From Terrihalobacillus insolitus (GTDB lineage: Bacteria; Bacillota; Bacilli; Bacillales; Amphibacillaceae): 64,000 nucleotides of DNA. Numbering within the stretch: position 1 is the stretch's first letter; each line of letters begins with the position of its first letter. Of the stretch, positions 1-7,514 are shown one piece after another. The stretch spans positions 1 through 64,000 of the forward strand of contig NZ_JAMQKB010000014.1 of assembly GCF_028416575.1 (NCBI RefSeq), read 5' to 3'. The translations under genes were made by a program, and so were the position numbers. Below the pieces are notes generated by a model. It saw only the letters and a program-made list of their open reading frames with translations, did not search any database and had not been told where the DNA came from.

Positions 1-112
1 GGAAAAACCGTATCCTAGTTGAACGGGATACGGTCATACACAACATAAACCGTGTATGTCTATTTAACTAGAATCCCCCACTTCAACAAAAGCGAACTTT
101 CTTTTGTAAGTG
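1..112 (-). mobile_element. Possible IS200/IS605-type element end (remnant)
   Basis: Three consecutive hairpins are visible: CCGTATCC/GGATACGG (8-15 with 26-33), CATACAC/GTGTATG (35-41 with 52-58) and an imperfect stem around 76-110 (CACTTCAACAAAAG against CTTTTGTAAGTG). Subterminal hairpins of this kind, next to a gene that stops abruptly, resemble IS200/IS605 ends. No tnpA or tnpB lies in the window, so this is inference only; the element could continue beyond the left edge. Confidence 0.3.
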
Positions 113-231
113 GTGGGTAGTTCAATTATAATCAAAACATCGTTATTTTGCCCAACATCATTAGGTTGAAAATCCTCAATGGAAAGTTCAGGGTAAACTT
201 GTTTAATGTGTTTAATATATTTACTATTCAT
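64..231 (-). pseudogene. N-terminal fragment of a phosphotransferase (aminoglycoside phosphotransferase-like)
   Basis: A 55-codon reading frame starts with ATG at 231 behind an AGAGG ribosome binding site. Its first ~37 residues, including QVYPELSIEDF and VGQNNDVLII, look like the start of the aminoglycoside phosphotransferase/choline kinase-like family, where a GQNNDV-type stretch opens the nucleotide-binding lobe. The frame then runs into a hairpin-rich sequence resembling an insertion-sequence end and stops. The kinase core (HGD and DFD motifs) is absent, so this is a decapitated gene with no expected activity. The family call rests on a short stretch and is tentative. Confidence 0.45.
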
Positions 232-312
232 AAACTATACCTCTTTTTCAGCTCTTTTATATTTGTTACATGTTCTAAATGTCAGAAGCCTTATTTAAAA
301 TAGGCTGCTTCT

Positions 313-696
313 TTAGCAGAATAAAAAGTACTTTAACCCTTGCTGAAAGTTTTTCCCTATACCATATCCCCAATATTCTTTTAATACACAGACCCCAAAT
401 TCTACTTTATGAGACGTTCTTTTCAATTTGTTCCCTTCACACCTTGAAAATCCAACAATGCTTTCATTAATTTCAGCAACCAAAAATAAGTTATTAATAC
501 TTTCCGTATCATCTATAATTATCTGTCTAAACCCTGGTTCATCTATGTACGCCTCGCCTTTTTCTCTGTCCAAATTCTCTGTTTCTCCATCTATTTGGAC
601 CCTTACTTCAGATAGGCTTTTTGAACCTTCTTCTGTTGCAGATCGTACGCTATAACGTAAATTATTGATATCAAATTCTTTTTGGTTAACCTTCAT
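313..696 (-). pseudogene. GNAT N-acetyltransferase, C-terminally truncated
   Basis: From the ATG at 696 (GGTGG ribosome binding site upstream) the frame encodes 127 residues. It opens as a GNAT fold (YSVRSATEEGSKSLSEVRVQ) and reaches the acetyl-CoA binding motif A (EYWGYGIGKN), but then turns into unrelated residues and stops. The usual motif B strand and helix are missing. An upstream in-frame extension to 792 lacks a good ribosome binding site and is probably not translated. An inverted repeat just downstream (GAAGC...GCTTC, about 288-314) may act as a terminator. Substrate unknown; probably inactive. Confidence 0.6.
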
Positions 697-814
697 TAAA
701 ATGCCACCAATCATTTCTTTTTTTAAATATGCTGTTTTTTTTAGACATAAGAAGCGACTGCCTATAAAGCAATCTCGCCAATACTTATTCAAGATAAGAC
801 CCGAGAATAAAACA

Positions 815-1113
815 TTAATATGCCGCTTTCATTAATTCCTGGATTTTATTGCTTAACCTTTCTTTTAATTCCCCATGTATTTCATCAGAATATTGATATT
901 CAGCATTTCGCCATTTTTCACCAGAGTATTGCCAAACAGGATAAGGAATTCGTTCTTTAGGGGTTCCCAATTATAGCAAGGAAACACATGGGCATGTAAA
1001 TAAGCATCTGTATTCCCATAAATAGAATAATTAACTCTTCTAGGGTTACAAATCTTTATAATGGCTTCTCCGATCAAATGTCCAGCAATCACCGTTTTCA
1101 ACAAAGATTTCAT
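815..1113 (-). pseudogene. HIT-family hydrolase gene, 5'-truncated and frameshifted
   Basis: The first frame (1113 to about 975) carries NYSIYGNTDAYLHAHVFP, containing the HxH part of the histidine-triad family. After NWEP the homologous sequence continues in another frame: PYPVWQYSGEKWRNAEY and onward to KAAY, with a TAA at 815-817. One insertion or deletion near 960-975 therefore breaks the gene. The N-terminal part expected for a HIT protein is also missing; the frame begins at an ATG overlapping the stop of the upstream phosphoesterase gene (ATGA). HIT proteins hydrolyse nucleotide conjugates such as diadenosine polyphosphates. Confidence 0.65.
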
Positions 1114-1838
1114 TCATAAATAGCTAGTATTATTTCTTTTCGTGGCATATTTGTTTTTCTTAACTTGTTGACATAAGTATAAAATTCATAGGGAACATAC
1201 TGTTGCATAATATTAAATCCATTCTTGTCTATATCTATAACCCCATACCTAGCAAAAGGCTCATTAAAACAACCAAGGGAACCAGAGTTGTAAAATGTTT
1301 TATTATTACAAACGAATTGATGTTTACTATGATCGTGCCCAAAGCAAATCAATGAGAAATCATTTAATCCGTCTATAACAGAAAAATTCTGTGTTGTAGG
1401 CATACCAGTTAAATCAAAGGGATCTTTACTTATATGTTCATCGTACAAAGATTGTTTCATTGGATAATGAATTAGATGTAGGCTTTGTTCATAGATGGTA
1501 GTATTTATTATACGAGGAAGATTTTCCAACTTAGAAATATGTTCACTATTTAATCTTTCTGCGATCCATTCATGATGTGGAATAACATTAACTCTGCTTT
1601 CTGGATAAGGCTCATTATTTAAAATTGCTAAGACCGATTCATCATGGTTTCCAGTTATCACTTCAATATTATTTAGTTCAAATAAAGTATTCAAAACTTC
1701 ATTGGAAAAGGGTCCTATTCCAATCATATCACCAAGACAGTATATAAAATCCACTGATTTTTCTTTAATATCTTTTAAAACAGCGTTTAATGCGTATATA
1801 TTTCCATGAATATCTGAGACTATTGCGATTCTATACAT
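1110..1838 (-). CDS. Calcineurin-like metallophosphoesterase
   Basis: About 242 residues from the ATG at 1838, which sits eight bases after GGGAGG; an earlier GTG in frame is too close to that site. The metal-ligand motifs of the metallophosphoesterase superfamily are present in order: SDIHGN near the N-terminus, LGDMIG, GNHDE, and C-terminal GHDHSKH. It belongs to the small cytosolic YfcE/MJ0936-like phosphodiesterase group, normally two-metal enzymes; the substrate cannot be told from sequence. It overlaps the remains of a HIT nucleotide hydrolase, so the two may once have formed a nucleotide-metabolism pair. It looks intact in an otherwise eroded neighbourhood. Confidence 0.8.
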   Translation of the reverse strand: MYRIAIVSDIHGNIYALNAVLKDIKEKSVDFIYCLGDMIGIGPFSNEVLNTLFELNNIEVITGNHDESVLAILNNEPYPESRVNVIPHHEWIAERLNSEHISKLENLPRIINTTIYEQSLHLIHYPMKQSLYDEHISKDPFDLTGMPTTQNFSVIDGLNDFSLICFGHDHSKHQFVCNNKTFYNSGSLGCFNEPFARYGVIDIDKNGFNIMQQYVPYEFYTYVNKLRKTNMPRKEIILAIYE

Positions 1839-1967
1839 CCCCATCTTCCTCCCTACCACTAAATGAATATCGTATCGTTATATAACCCTTTGTCTTCCAA
1901 AAAAGTCTATGTATGCAATTCACTTTCTCTTAAGCCCCCTCACTTTACGTACATTTCTTCACAATCT

Positions 1968-2972
1968 TTACTCTCGAAAAGTATCAGCCACTAAATTACT
2001 AAATTCCCTTAGGTAGTAAAGATAGTTGTCACCACCGTAGTTATATCGCTTGTTATACATTTTTGCTACAACAACATTGTATTCAGGAATCACTAGAAGA
2101 GTTGGTCCAGTTATTCCTAGAATTTGATAAGAACCTTTAGGAACTCTTTCCCCAATCTCACTGTAAGCGGCAGTAGTGCCTTGTACATACCAAAACAGTC
2201 CATTTTGTGGAAGATTATTATCTTTGAAGGGAGGGCTTTGAATTTGAGTTGCAATTTCAATCACTTCTTTTGGAATGATTTGTTTACCATTCACAAAGCC
2301 TTTGTTTAAATGTAGATTTCCCCATTGCGCAAACTCAGATGCAGTCGTATAAAGGTTTGATTCATTACCATTATTGCAACTACCCAACTTATATGAACCC
2401 TCTTCATCTGGATTAATAATTTCTTTTACTAACGATTCATTCTCCGTAGTTTCCCAGCCAGTATTCCTTATGCCTAAATGTAAAAATACTCTCTCATTTA
2501 ACAGTTCTGGAAAACTCTTATTAAAAAGGCTATTTACCAACCAAGTCATCATTAACACATTTATTCCTCTATAAGCCCAACCATGCCCTGCTTCAAACTC
2601 TCTAAAAATAGTACCATCTTCTTTTTCGTGTAAACCGTGTGAATGAGTTACTAAATGCCGTAATGTGGTTTTTCCCAGTAGTTGTTCATCTATTTCTTCA
2701 AAATATTCAATTGCATAGTCATCAAGGCTTTTAATTTTTCCTTCATAAAGAGCATAAGCCACTGCTAAAGCAAGATAACTTTTTCTTGCAGATGCTACGT
2801 TAAATTGAGACGATGAATTGATTGGAGTTGCTTGAGTAGAGTTAGAATGATAACCACTATAATGTTCTAATATTACTTTGTTATCTTTAAGTATATATAA
2901 TGAAGAAGCACTACTCCTGTTTTTTTCTTTTATATCCTCTACCCAATCAATTAATTTTTCAAGTTTCTCCAA
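1968..2972 (-). CDS. Serine hydrolase, beta-lactamase / penicillin-binding-protein-like family
   Basis: 334 residues, TTG start behind AAAGGAGTAAC. The catalytic SxxK tetrad is SARK at residues 61-64, within FNVASARKSYLALA, the arrangement of class C beta-lactamase-like serine hydrolases and esterases. Other family features are LRHLVTHSHGL after the tetrad and a GLFWYVQG stretch late in the protein. No signal peptide is seen at the N-terminus, so a cytoplasmic esterase or peptidase-type role is more likely than antibiotic resistance. It stands alone, with no operon partner. Length is normal for the family. Confidence 0.8.
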   Translation of the reverse strand: MEKLEKLIDWVEDIKEKNRSSASSLYILKDNKVILEHYSGYHSNSTQATPINSSSQFNVASARKSYLALAVAYALYEGKIKSLDDYAIEYFEEIDEQLLGKTTLRHLVTHSHGLHEKEDGTIFREFEAGHGWAYRGINVLMMTWLVNSLFNKSFPELLNERVFLHLGIRNTGWETTENESLVKEIINPDEEGSYKLGSCNNGNESNLYTTASEFAQWGNLHLNKGFVNGKQIIPKEVIEIATQIQSPPFKDNNLPQNGLFWYVQGTTAAYSEIGERVPKGSYQILGITGPTLLVIPEYNVVVAKMYNKRYNYGGDNYLYYLREFSNLVADTFRE

Positions 2973-3090
2973 TATAGTTACTCCTTTTACAGTTATTTGC
3001 TGAAATTTCTTTCATAAAATTCTCTAAAATTTGTTAGAAATCCTTTTTACATTAACGGCCAGTTAGTTGAAATATATTTACGACATATAA

Positions 3091-3369
3091 TGCGTGTTCA
3101 AAAAGTCAGCATTAGAAGCAAGCAGGTCGAGACGGCGCTGTTTTGAGTAACGGAGCGAAAGCTTGTTACTTCGAAAGCATTACCTCGCACGAAGAAAAAG
3201 TGTTCTTCTTTTTCTAAGGGTATGCTTTTAATACGTGAGTAACGGAAAAACAAGCCATTAAAGGAATACAGGCTAAGACCGCCACGTCCTGTGGCAACGC
3301 CTGCATGACCCACATCGTGTGGGCCTGAGATGCGAAGCTTATCATTTGGTGACTTTTTGAACATCCTCT
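3091..3369 (+). repeat. MITE-like dispersed repeat, long form, copy 1
   Basis: Begins TGCGTGTTCAAAAAGTC and ends GACTTTTTGAACATCCTCT, giving a 13-bp inverted end TGTTCAAAAAGTC. TATAATG occurs directly outside or at both ends (3086-3092 and 3370-3376), a possible target duplication. The inside has further hairpins and no convincing gene. The same ends recur at 13505, 19729 and 35936. Its right end abuts the stop codon of the adjacent acetyltransferase gene. Confidence 0.75.
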
Positions 3370-3827
3370 TATAATGTTTTTTCCATTCTAATATTTGTTT
3401 CTATATATCCTAATTTTTCATATAAATCTCGTGCTACTTTGTTGTGACCAAAGACGTGAAGCCCTATACTTTTCAGCCCTATTTTTTTAGCAGCGATTTC
3501 AAGTTCTTTCATTGCTTGTTTACCATACCCCTTACCTTGGTTACCTTCCCAAATGTTGATGTCATAAATAAAACCTTTTTCGTTTGTTCTTTGTGCGAGC
3601 CAAATCATACCAACCTCTTGGTCTCCGTCACGTATTGTAAATAAATTGTTGTTTTCAGTTTTCTCCCCTTCAGGTAACAACTTTATATATTCATTTTTAG
3701 CCCTGCTAATTGACCCTTGCTGCTCCCAAATACCCGACTTAATTTGTTCGTCGGCAAAGTTTTTAATTGCATAACTTAGATATTGTTGAAATTCAACCGA
3801 ATTCATCTTTTCTAATCTAACCGTCAT
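3369..3827 (-). CDS. GNAT family N-acetyltransferase
   Basis: 152 residues starting at ATG with GAGGAGATAAT upstream. The acetyl-CoA binding motif A is seen as GNQGKGYGKQAM, followed by the motif B region LHVFGHNKVARDLYEKLGY, the classical GNAT signature in which the asparagine and tyrosines line the cofactor pocket. It is complete, unlike the truncated GNAT gene at 313-696. The substrate is unknown; small-molecule and peptide amines are both possible. Its stop codon touches the end of a MITE-like repeat, so the original 3' flank, including any terminator, has been displaced. Confidence 0.8.
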   Translation of the reverse strand: MTVRLEKMNSVEFQQYLSYAIKNFADEQIKSGIWEQQGSISRAKNEYIKLLPEGEKTENNNLFTIRDGDQEVGMIWLAQRTNEKGFIYDINIWEGNQGKGYGKQAMKELEIAAKKIGLKSIGLHVFGHNKVARDLYEKLGYIETNIRMEKTL

Positions 3828-3956
3828 TTTTATTATCTCCTCTTATATTTAATGAATAAAATATAACTTTCTAATTCAACATCCCTGCCCCGTTAACGGA
3901 ACAACACACGAGTATATACTTAATAGTTTTTCAACAATTAGCAGAAGCACTCTTCA

Positions 3957-4080
3957 CTATTTCTTGGTTAAATTATAGCTCATTTCAATTAAGTCATAAA
4001 TCCCTTCTTTTGTATCGGTACAATCTAAAACAAGTGTGATCCAATGTTCCTTATTCATATGATATCCAGGGAAAATATCT
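3957..4080 (-). pseudogene. C-terminal remnant of an MmcQ/YjbR-family protein
   Basis: The minus strand reads IFPGYHMNKEHW, then ...LIEMSYNLTKK and a stop at 3957-3959. This matches the end of MmcQ/YjbR (CyaY-like fold) proteins, which typically finish with an HMNK.HW block and a SY-L segment. Upstream the frame is cut at 4080 by the palindromic repeat, with an in-frame TAA right at the junction. Only about 40 codons remain, so no function is expected. Confidence 0.55.
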
Positions 4081-4141
4081 TATAAAGGGGTCAGGCACCG
4101 CAAAAAGACATATGTCCATTTGTGGTGCCTGACCCCTTGTG
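4081..4141 (+). repeat. REP-like palindromic repeat, copy 1
   Basis: The stem GGGGTCAGGCACC (4087-4099) pairs with GGTGCCTGACCCC (4124-4136), around an inner GACATATGTC palindrome. It is bounded by TATAAA on the left and TTGTGTT on the right. Near-identical copies lie at 6240, 7949 and 9207 in the same orientation. This copy cuts off the MmcQ/YjbR remnant. Confidence 0.85.
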
Positions 4142-4284
4142 TTAAAATACAATTTATTTCTTATGTACTAACTTAAACCTTTCACACACAACGATAAAAT
4201 TGTTCAATGCAAAAAAGCTCACTAGTAATTTATAAAATTAAAATATGCTATAATGTAAAAAAGGAATAATGAAGGAGCAAGCGC

Positions 4285-4832
4285 TTGTTAGAAAAATTTA
4301 ATGTTAGTTATCATGGCACAATTAATGATTATGCTGATAAAATCGCAGACAAAATAGATATAACAGCTGGTAGGACATTTACAGACTTTAGGCAAGGATT
4401 TTATGGACAAATAACATGAGCCAAGCAAAAGAGTGGGCATTAAAAAAATTTAGTGATTATAAAGAAATAAGCCAAAAGTTGTTTCCAACGATCATTGTGC
4501 TGAAATTAGATATTGAAAAACTAAGAAAATTAAATGGCCAAGTGTTCGACAATCCCTCAACCCAATGGGCCCAATTTGTTTATAATTGTAGAAGAGTTGG
4601 TAAGCATGGTGGACTATATCATACTGATGATTATGTTTGTGGCCCATTGGCTGACGGGAAAATTGTACCACTTCTTAAGCGACTAGAAAGTCAGAGAATC
4701 AGTTTCGGACAATTTCATCAAGGCATCATGCCTTATACAGAAATAAGCAACCAATTATCACTAAACACAATTAATGCAGTAAGATGTATTACACAAATGG
4801 AGGTGAAACGCATTGACATTAAAAAAATATAA
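4285..4832 (+). pseudogene. DUF3990-family gene with one frameshift
   Basis: Translation from TTG at 4285 (GAAGGAG seven bases upstream) gives NVSYHGTI...FTDFRQGFYG and then hits TGA at 4417-4419. Read in the next frame from about 4411 the protein continues TNNMSQAKEWALKKF and runs 138 further codons to 4832. Joined, this is a DUF3990 protein: a YHG start, DFGxGFY-like block and QAxxWA helix, a family placed with ADP-ribosyltransferase-like folds. A single-base change between GFYG and TNNM explains both parts. Either the gene is broken or this is a sequencing error. The 3' end overlaps the next gene, indicating a two-gene unit. Confidence 0.65.
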
Positions 4833-5043
4833 CTTTGATGAAATGGACATGGAGTTTATTTTAGATGTCCAATTTGAATTAGAAAAACATTTTGGAAAAG
4901 ATACATCTACAATTTTAGTACAGTCAAATTTCTTAAAGAGGCTTGCAGATGATCCAATGTATGTTCACCATTATGATGAAGCATATTGGGCAGATCGAAT
5001 TCGTGCACTTCATGAAAAAAAACCTAACAGTACGGTAAACTAA
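4813..5043 (+). CDS. Small acidic protein downstream of the DUF3990 gene
   Basis: 76 residues, TTG start at 4813 with a strong GGAGGTG site ten bases upstream; it overlaps the 3' end of the DUF3990 frame by 20 bases. The protein is rich in Asp, Glu and Lys and has no membrane segment or recognised motif. Small partner genes commonly accompany DUF3990 genes in Firmicutes, so this may be a partner or immunity-like protein, but that is inference from position only. A hairpin with a T-run follows its stop. Confidence 0.6.
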   Translation: MTLKKYNFDEMDMEFILDVQFELEKHFGKDTSTILVQSNFLKRLADDPMYVHHYDEAYWADRIRALHEKKPNSTVN

Positions 5044-5088
5044 GGAGAAGTAGCTAATATAGTGATCAGTTACTTCTTCCTTGTTTTT
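5044..5088 (+). terminator. Rho-independent terminator after the DUF3990 unit
   Basis: GGAGAAGTAGCT (5044-5055) pairs imperfectly with AGTTACTTCTTCC (5068-5080), followed by TTGTTTTTA. It starts right after the stop codon of the small gene. Confidence 0.6.
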
Positions 5089-5436
5089 ATAAGTGCCGTC
5101 TTTTCCAAAAAAGGAAAAACAGCAACTTCCTCTTCTATTTCCCCAACTGAATGTTAGTTGAACGAAAGTTGAGGATTTACGGACAGTTTATCCCTCACTT
5201 ATCTTTTCTGTACGCCTTTAAATCATAAAGTGAGGGTATTACTGGTACGTTAATTCGGGGTAGAATAATCGCCGATGACACAGAAATGGTTATTGCTAAG
5301 CAAAAAGTTGATCTCTTAATTCATCTGCTACCTGAAAAGCACTTTTTCCTTCTATATATTTTTGAATTTTTGCTTTTTTGTAGCTTCTTCCAAAATATCC
5401 CCCCACTTCAATAATTCAGGAGTGCAACTGTAACCA
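5089..5436. other. Intergenic stretch with degenerate sequence
   Basis: No complete gene. An inverted repeat CCCTCACTT/AAGTGAGGG spans about 5191-5235. From about 5247 the plus strand has an open stretch reading IIADDTEMVIAKQKVDLL without a start or ribosome binding site, which may be part of a lost gene; it was not identified. Confidence 0.4.
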
Positions 5437-5790
5437 TTATGTCCGCAAAATTTTCTTCATTGCTTTTCCTTTTGCTAACTCATCAATCAGCTTATCCAAA
5501 TAGCGAATTTCCTGCATGGCTGGTTCTTCGATGTCCTCCACTCGGACACCACAGATTACACCTTTGATCAAAGCCCGAGAAGGATTTAGTTGTGGAGATT
5601 CCGCGAAAAAAGTCTCAAAGTCTGTCTGTTTTTCCAGTTGCGCTTCTAACTCTTGCTGGCTATACCCGGTCAACCAACGGATAATTTCATCTACTTCTGC
5701 TTTCGTACGTCCCTTTTTTTCCGCCTTCGTAACATAATGGGGGTAAACGCTCGCGAAACTCATTGTATAGATCCGATGTTTGGTCATCAT
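5437..5790 (-). CDS. DUF2200 family protein
   Basis: About 117 residues beginning [20 protein letters not shown], behind AAGGGAGAACAT. An in-frame extension to 5856 has no ribosome binding site, so ATG 5790 (or the next ATG, 5787) was chosen. The pattern [29 protein letters not shown] and a C-terminal [15 protein letters not shown] helix is characteristic of the DUF2200 family, small soluble proteins of unknown role found across bacteria. It is a single gene, complete, with no partner. Confidence 0.75.
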   Translation of the reverse strand: MMTKHRIYTMSFASVYPHYVTKAEKKGRTKAEVDEIIRWLTGYSQQELEAQLEKQTDFETFFAESPQLNPSRALIKGVICGVRVEDIEEPAMQEIRYLDKLIDELAKGKAMKKILRT

Positions 5791-5906
5791 ATGTTCTCCC
5801 TTATAAGTTTTCTTAATTGTAATAAGAATAATGGGCTTGTTCAACCAAATTAACATTCTAATGCTCCTGCTATTGTTAATGATTCAACCAGAAAAATTTT
5901 GATCTT

Positions 5907-6335
5907 TTATTGATTGATAGACAAAAAATTCAGACTGAAAATCATTTCTTGCAATGTAACGTTCATTTTGGTATTCGAATAAGAAAAGTTGGCATTCGTC
6001 GTGTACACTAGCATACATTGTTTAATAGCTTTGTGTAGACGATTGAACTCTCGATCATACGTTGAAATTGAGACAGGATCTATATTCACAACTTTTTCCC
6101 CTTTTCTTTTACAGTCTTCTTTGCATATATGTTGTTTATGACCCTTGCCAGAAAAACACTCATTAGCACGAACTCTTCCACACGCTTTGCAGTATGGGGC
6201 TTGATTGGTGCATTCGTTTGTTAAACTGTAACGCCTTTTTATAAAGGGGGCAGTGCAAAAAGACATATGTCCATTTGTGGTACCTGACCCCTTGTGTTCT
6301 GCAAATAATTGATTTAGTGGTACTTCATATATCAC
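5907..6335 (-). CDS. Putative zinc-ribbon protein, 5' end derived from a palindromic repeat
   Basis: The open frame of 142 codons starts at a GTG overlapping the toxin stop codon. Residues from about 14 to 34 are translated from the palindromic repeat at 6240-6298. The real protein probably begins after the repeat and contains a Cys-rich block: YCKACGR, then KGHKQHICKEDC, a CxxC plus HxC arrangement suggesting a zinc ribbon; the second knuckle reads CKEDC, one residue longer than a usual CxxC. The rest is unrecognised. It looks like an older gene whose 5' end was replaced by the repeat; expression is doubtful. Confidence 0.4.
   Translation of the reverse strand: MIYEVPLNQLFAEHKGSGTTNGHMSFCTAPFIKRRYSLTNECTNQAPYCKACGRVRANECFSGKGHKQHICKEDCKRKGEKVVNIDPVSISTYDREFNRLHKAIKQCMLVYTTNANFSYSNTKMNVTLQEMIFSLNFLSINQ
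6240..6298 (+). repeat. REP-like palindromic repeat, copy 2 (degenerate left arm)
   Basis: Same layout as the copy at 4081, with inner GACATATGTC and right arm TACCTGACCCCTTGTGTT. The left arm is shortened to GGGGGCAGTGCAAAA, so the outer stem no longer pairs well. It lies inside the zinc-ribbon reading frame. Confidence 0.75.
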
Positions 6336-6646
6336 TTTATAACTTTAGTCAAATCCATCTTGCCATATACAACCCTGTGAATTTCAACAACCTGTTCTTT
6401 AACAACATAGAAAACAGCATAATTCTTAACTAGTAAGAGCCTATATTCATTCTCCAATTCCTTGATTGGCTGATAAACCTTATAAGAATAAGGGAATTGT
6501 TGAAGCATAGATATGGAATCATCCAAAGCATTCAATAAATCCATTGCGGCCTTTGGAGCTTTAAGGGTATCAGTTATATAATCTGTAATGTTCTTTAAAT
6601 CCTTAAATGCCAAAGGCAAGTATTTCAAATTATACATCATCTTCAA
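6332..6646 (-). CDS. RelE/ParE-superfamily toxin
   Basis: 104 residues: YNLKYLPLAFKDLKNITDYI, then a mid helix, then EYRLLLVKNYAVFYVV and EIHRVVYGK near the end. This is the RelE/ParE fold pattern, with the conserved arginine before the LLVKNYAVFY strand and a C-terminal R-x-x-Y. RelE-type members cleave ribosome-bound mRNA and ParE-type members inhibit gyrase; the sequence does not decide which. The start overlaps the antitoxin gene by 17 bases, so the two are co-translated in the usual antitoxin-first order. The toxin looks complete. Confidence 0.8.
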   Translation of the reverse strand: MKMMYNLKYLPLAFKDLKNITDYITDTLKAPKAAMDLLNALDDSISMLQQFPYSYKVYQPIKELENEYRLLLVKNYAVFYVVKEQVVEIHRVVYGKMDLTKVIK

Positions 6647-6914
6647 CCTTATTGGCGATTCTTGCCTTTAAGTCAGAAAACACTTCTTCATGTGAATGCC
6701 GCTTGTTAGTAGACTTAGCCTCCAGTTCAGCTTCTTTTAATTTGAAATAAATTTCACCTTCAAACAATTTGCGTTCATAAGCATCAATACTCATAACAAC
6801 CATATCACCATATCCATTCTTGGTTAAAAATACTGGTTCTGCTGTTTCATGAACAGTTCTTGAAATATCAGAAAAGTTGTTCCGTAAATCCGAAACTGGC
6901 CTTATGTGCGGCAT
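6630..6914 (-). CDS. Phd/YefM-family antitoxin
   Basis: 94 residues, beginning MPHIRPVSDLRNNFSDISRTV and continuing with EPVFLTKNGYGDMVVMS and the DAYE segment. This is the standard Phd/YefM DNA-binding N-terminal domain, followed by a charged, flexible C-terminus that would wrap the toxin. It precedes and overlaps the RelE/ParE gene. By family knowledge it represses its own promoter together with the toxin. The AT-rich stretch upstream of 6914 probably holds that promoter, but no clean palindrome was identified. Confidence 0.85.
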   Translation of the reverse strand: MPHIRPVSDLRNNFSDISRTVHETAEPVFLTKNGYGDMVVMSIDAYERKLFEGEIYFKLKEAELEAKSTNKRHSHEEVFSDLKARIANKVEDDV

Positions 6915-7193
6915 GAAAACACCTCTTCATTTGTTTATTAGCATTATATTATCATGATTATACTAAATTATCCAATGACTTTTGTGCTTTAATACGCCAC
7001 TTTGCCTAGATTACTTAAGTCAACCCAAAACAGGAGAAGTGCGTTAAATAACATATAGAAGTGTGTTTGGATTTTAAATGTGATCAAGCGCGTTACCAAA
7101 GTTAAGTGTTTGTCATGGTTGAGTAATTTTATGAAGGACTACTTTGAGGGAGACATAATTCCATATTGATCTTATTTGGCGAAATCCCTTCCT

Positions 7194-7490
7194 TCACGTT
7201 CTCAAATATAAACTATGATCATTATTGTCCATTGTTCCATCAATTATGAAGGGTGTATCTAGAGCCTTAGATAACAGTAACAAAGTTTCTACCTTTGGAC
7301 TAGTTAGCCCTGCTTCAATCCTACCAATTGTAGATTTAGGAACCCCTGCCAAGTCCGCTAGTTGTTGTTGTGATAAGCTACGGTTTTGACGTACCGTTTT
7401 AATTTGGGCAGCAATACGCCCTTCAAATTGAAGGTTTTTCACATGATCTTCACCACGAACTTTTGAATATCTTTTAAAAAAATCACTCAC
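7194..7490 (-). CDS. XRE-family helix-turn-helix protein, HigA-like antitoxin
   Basis: 98 residues, GTG start at 7490 behind GGAGGGGTTATAC. The helix-turn-helix lies at residues ~28-80: IKTVRQNRSLSQQQLADLAGVPKSTIGRIEAG, with the usual glutamines and SxxxRxExG ending. The extended N-terminus and small size fit antitoxins of toxin-first modules. The gene directly upstream (7515-7879) is broken, so this may be an orphan antitoxin or a surviving local repressor. Function by similarity only. Confidence 0.75.
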   Translation of the reverse strand: MSDFFKRYSKVRGEDHVKNLQFEGRIAAQIKTVRQNRSLSQQQLADLAGVPKSTIGRIEAGLTSPKVETLLLLSKALDTPFIIDGTMDNNDHSLYLRT

Positions 7491-7514
7491 GTATAACCCC
7501 TCCTTTTTTGCGAA

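Noticed and set aside
1968..2972. Beta-lactamase resistance gene
   Set aside because: There is an SxxK tetrad but no export signal and the overall similarity is to the broad serine-hydrolase group, so antibiotic hydrolysis is not supported.
3098..3364. Open frame of 88 codons starting FKKSPNDK, repeated at 35925-36212
   Set aside because: It lies wholly within the MITE-like repeat, has no ribosome binding site, and the short copies of the element do not keep it; a translation of repeat DNA.
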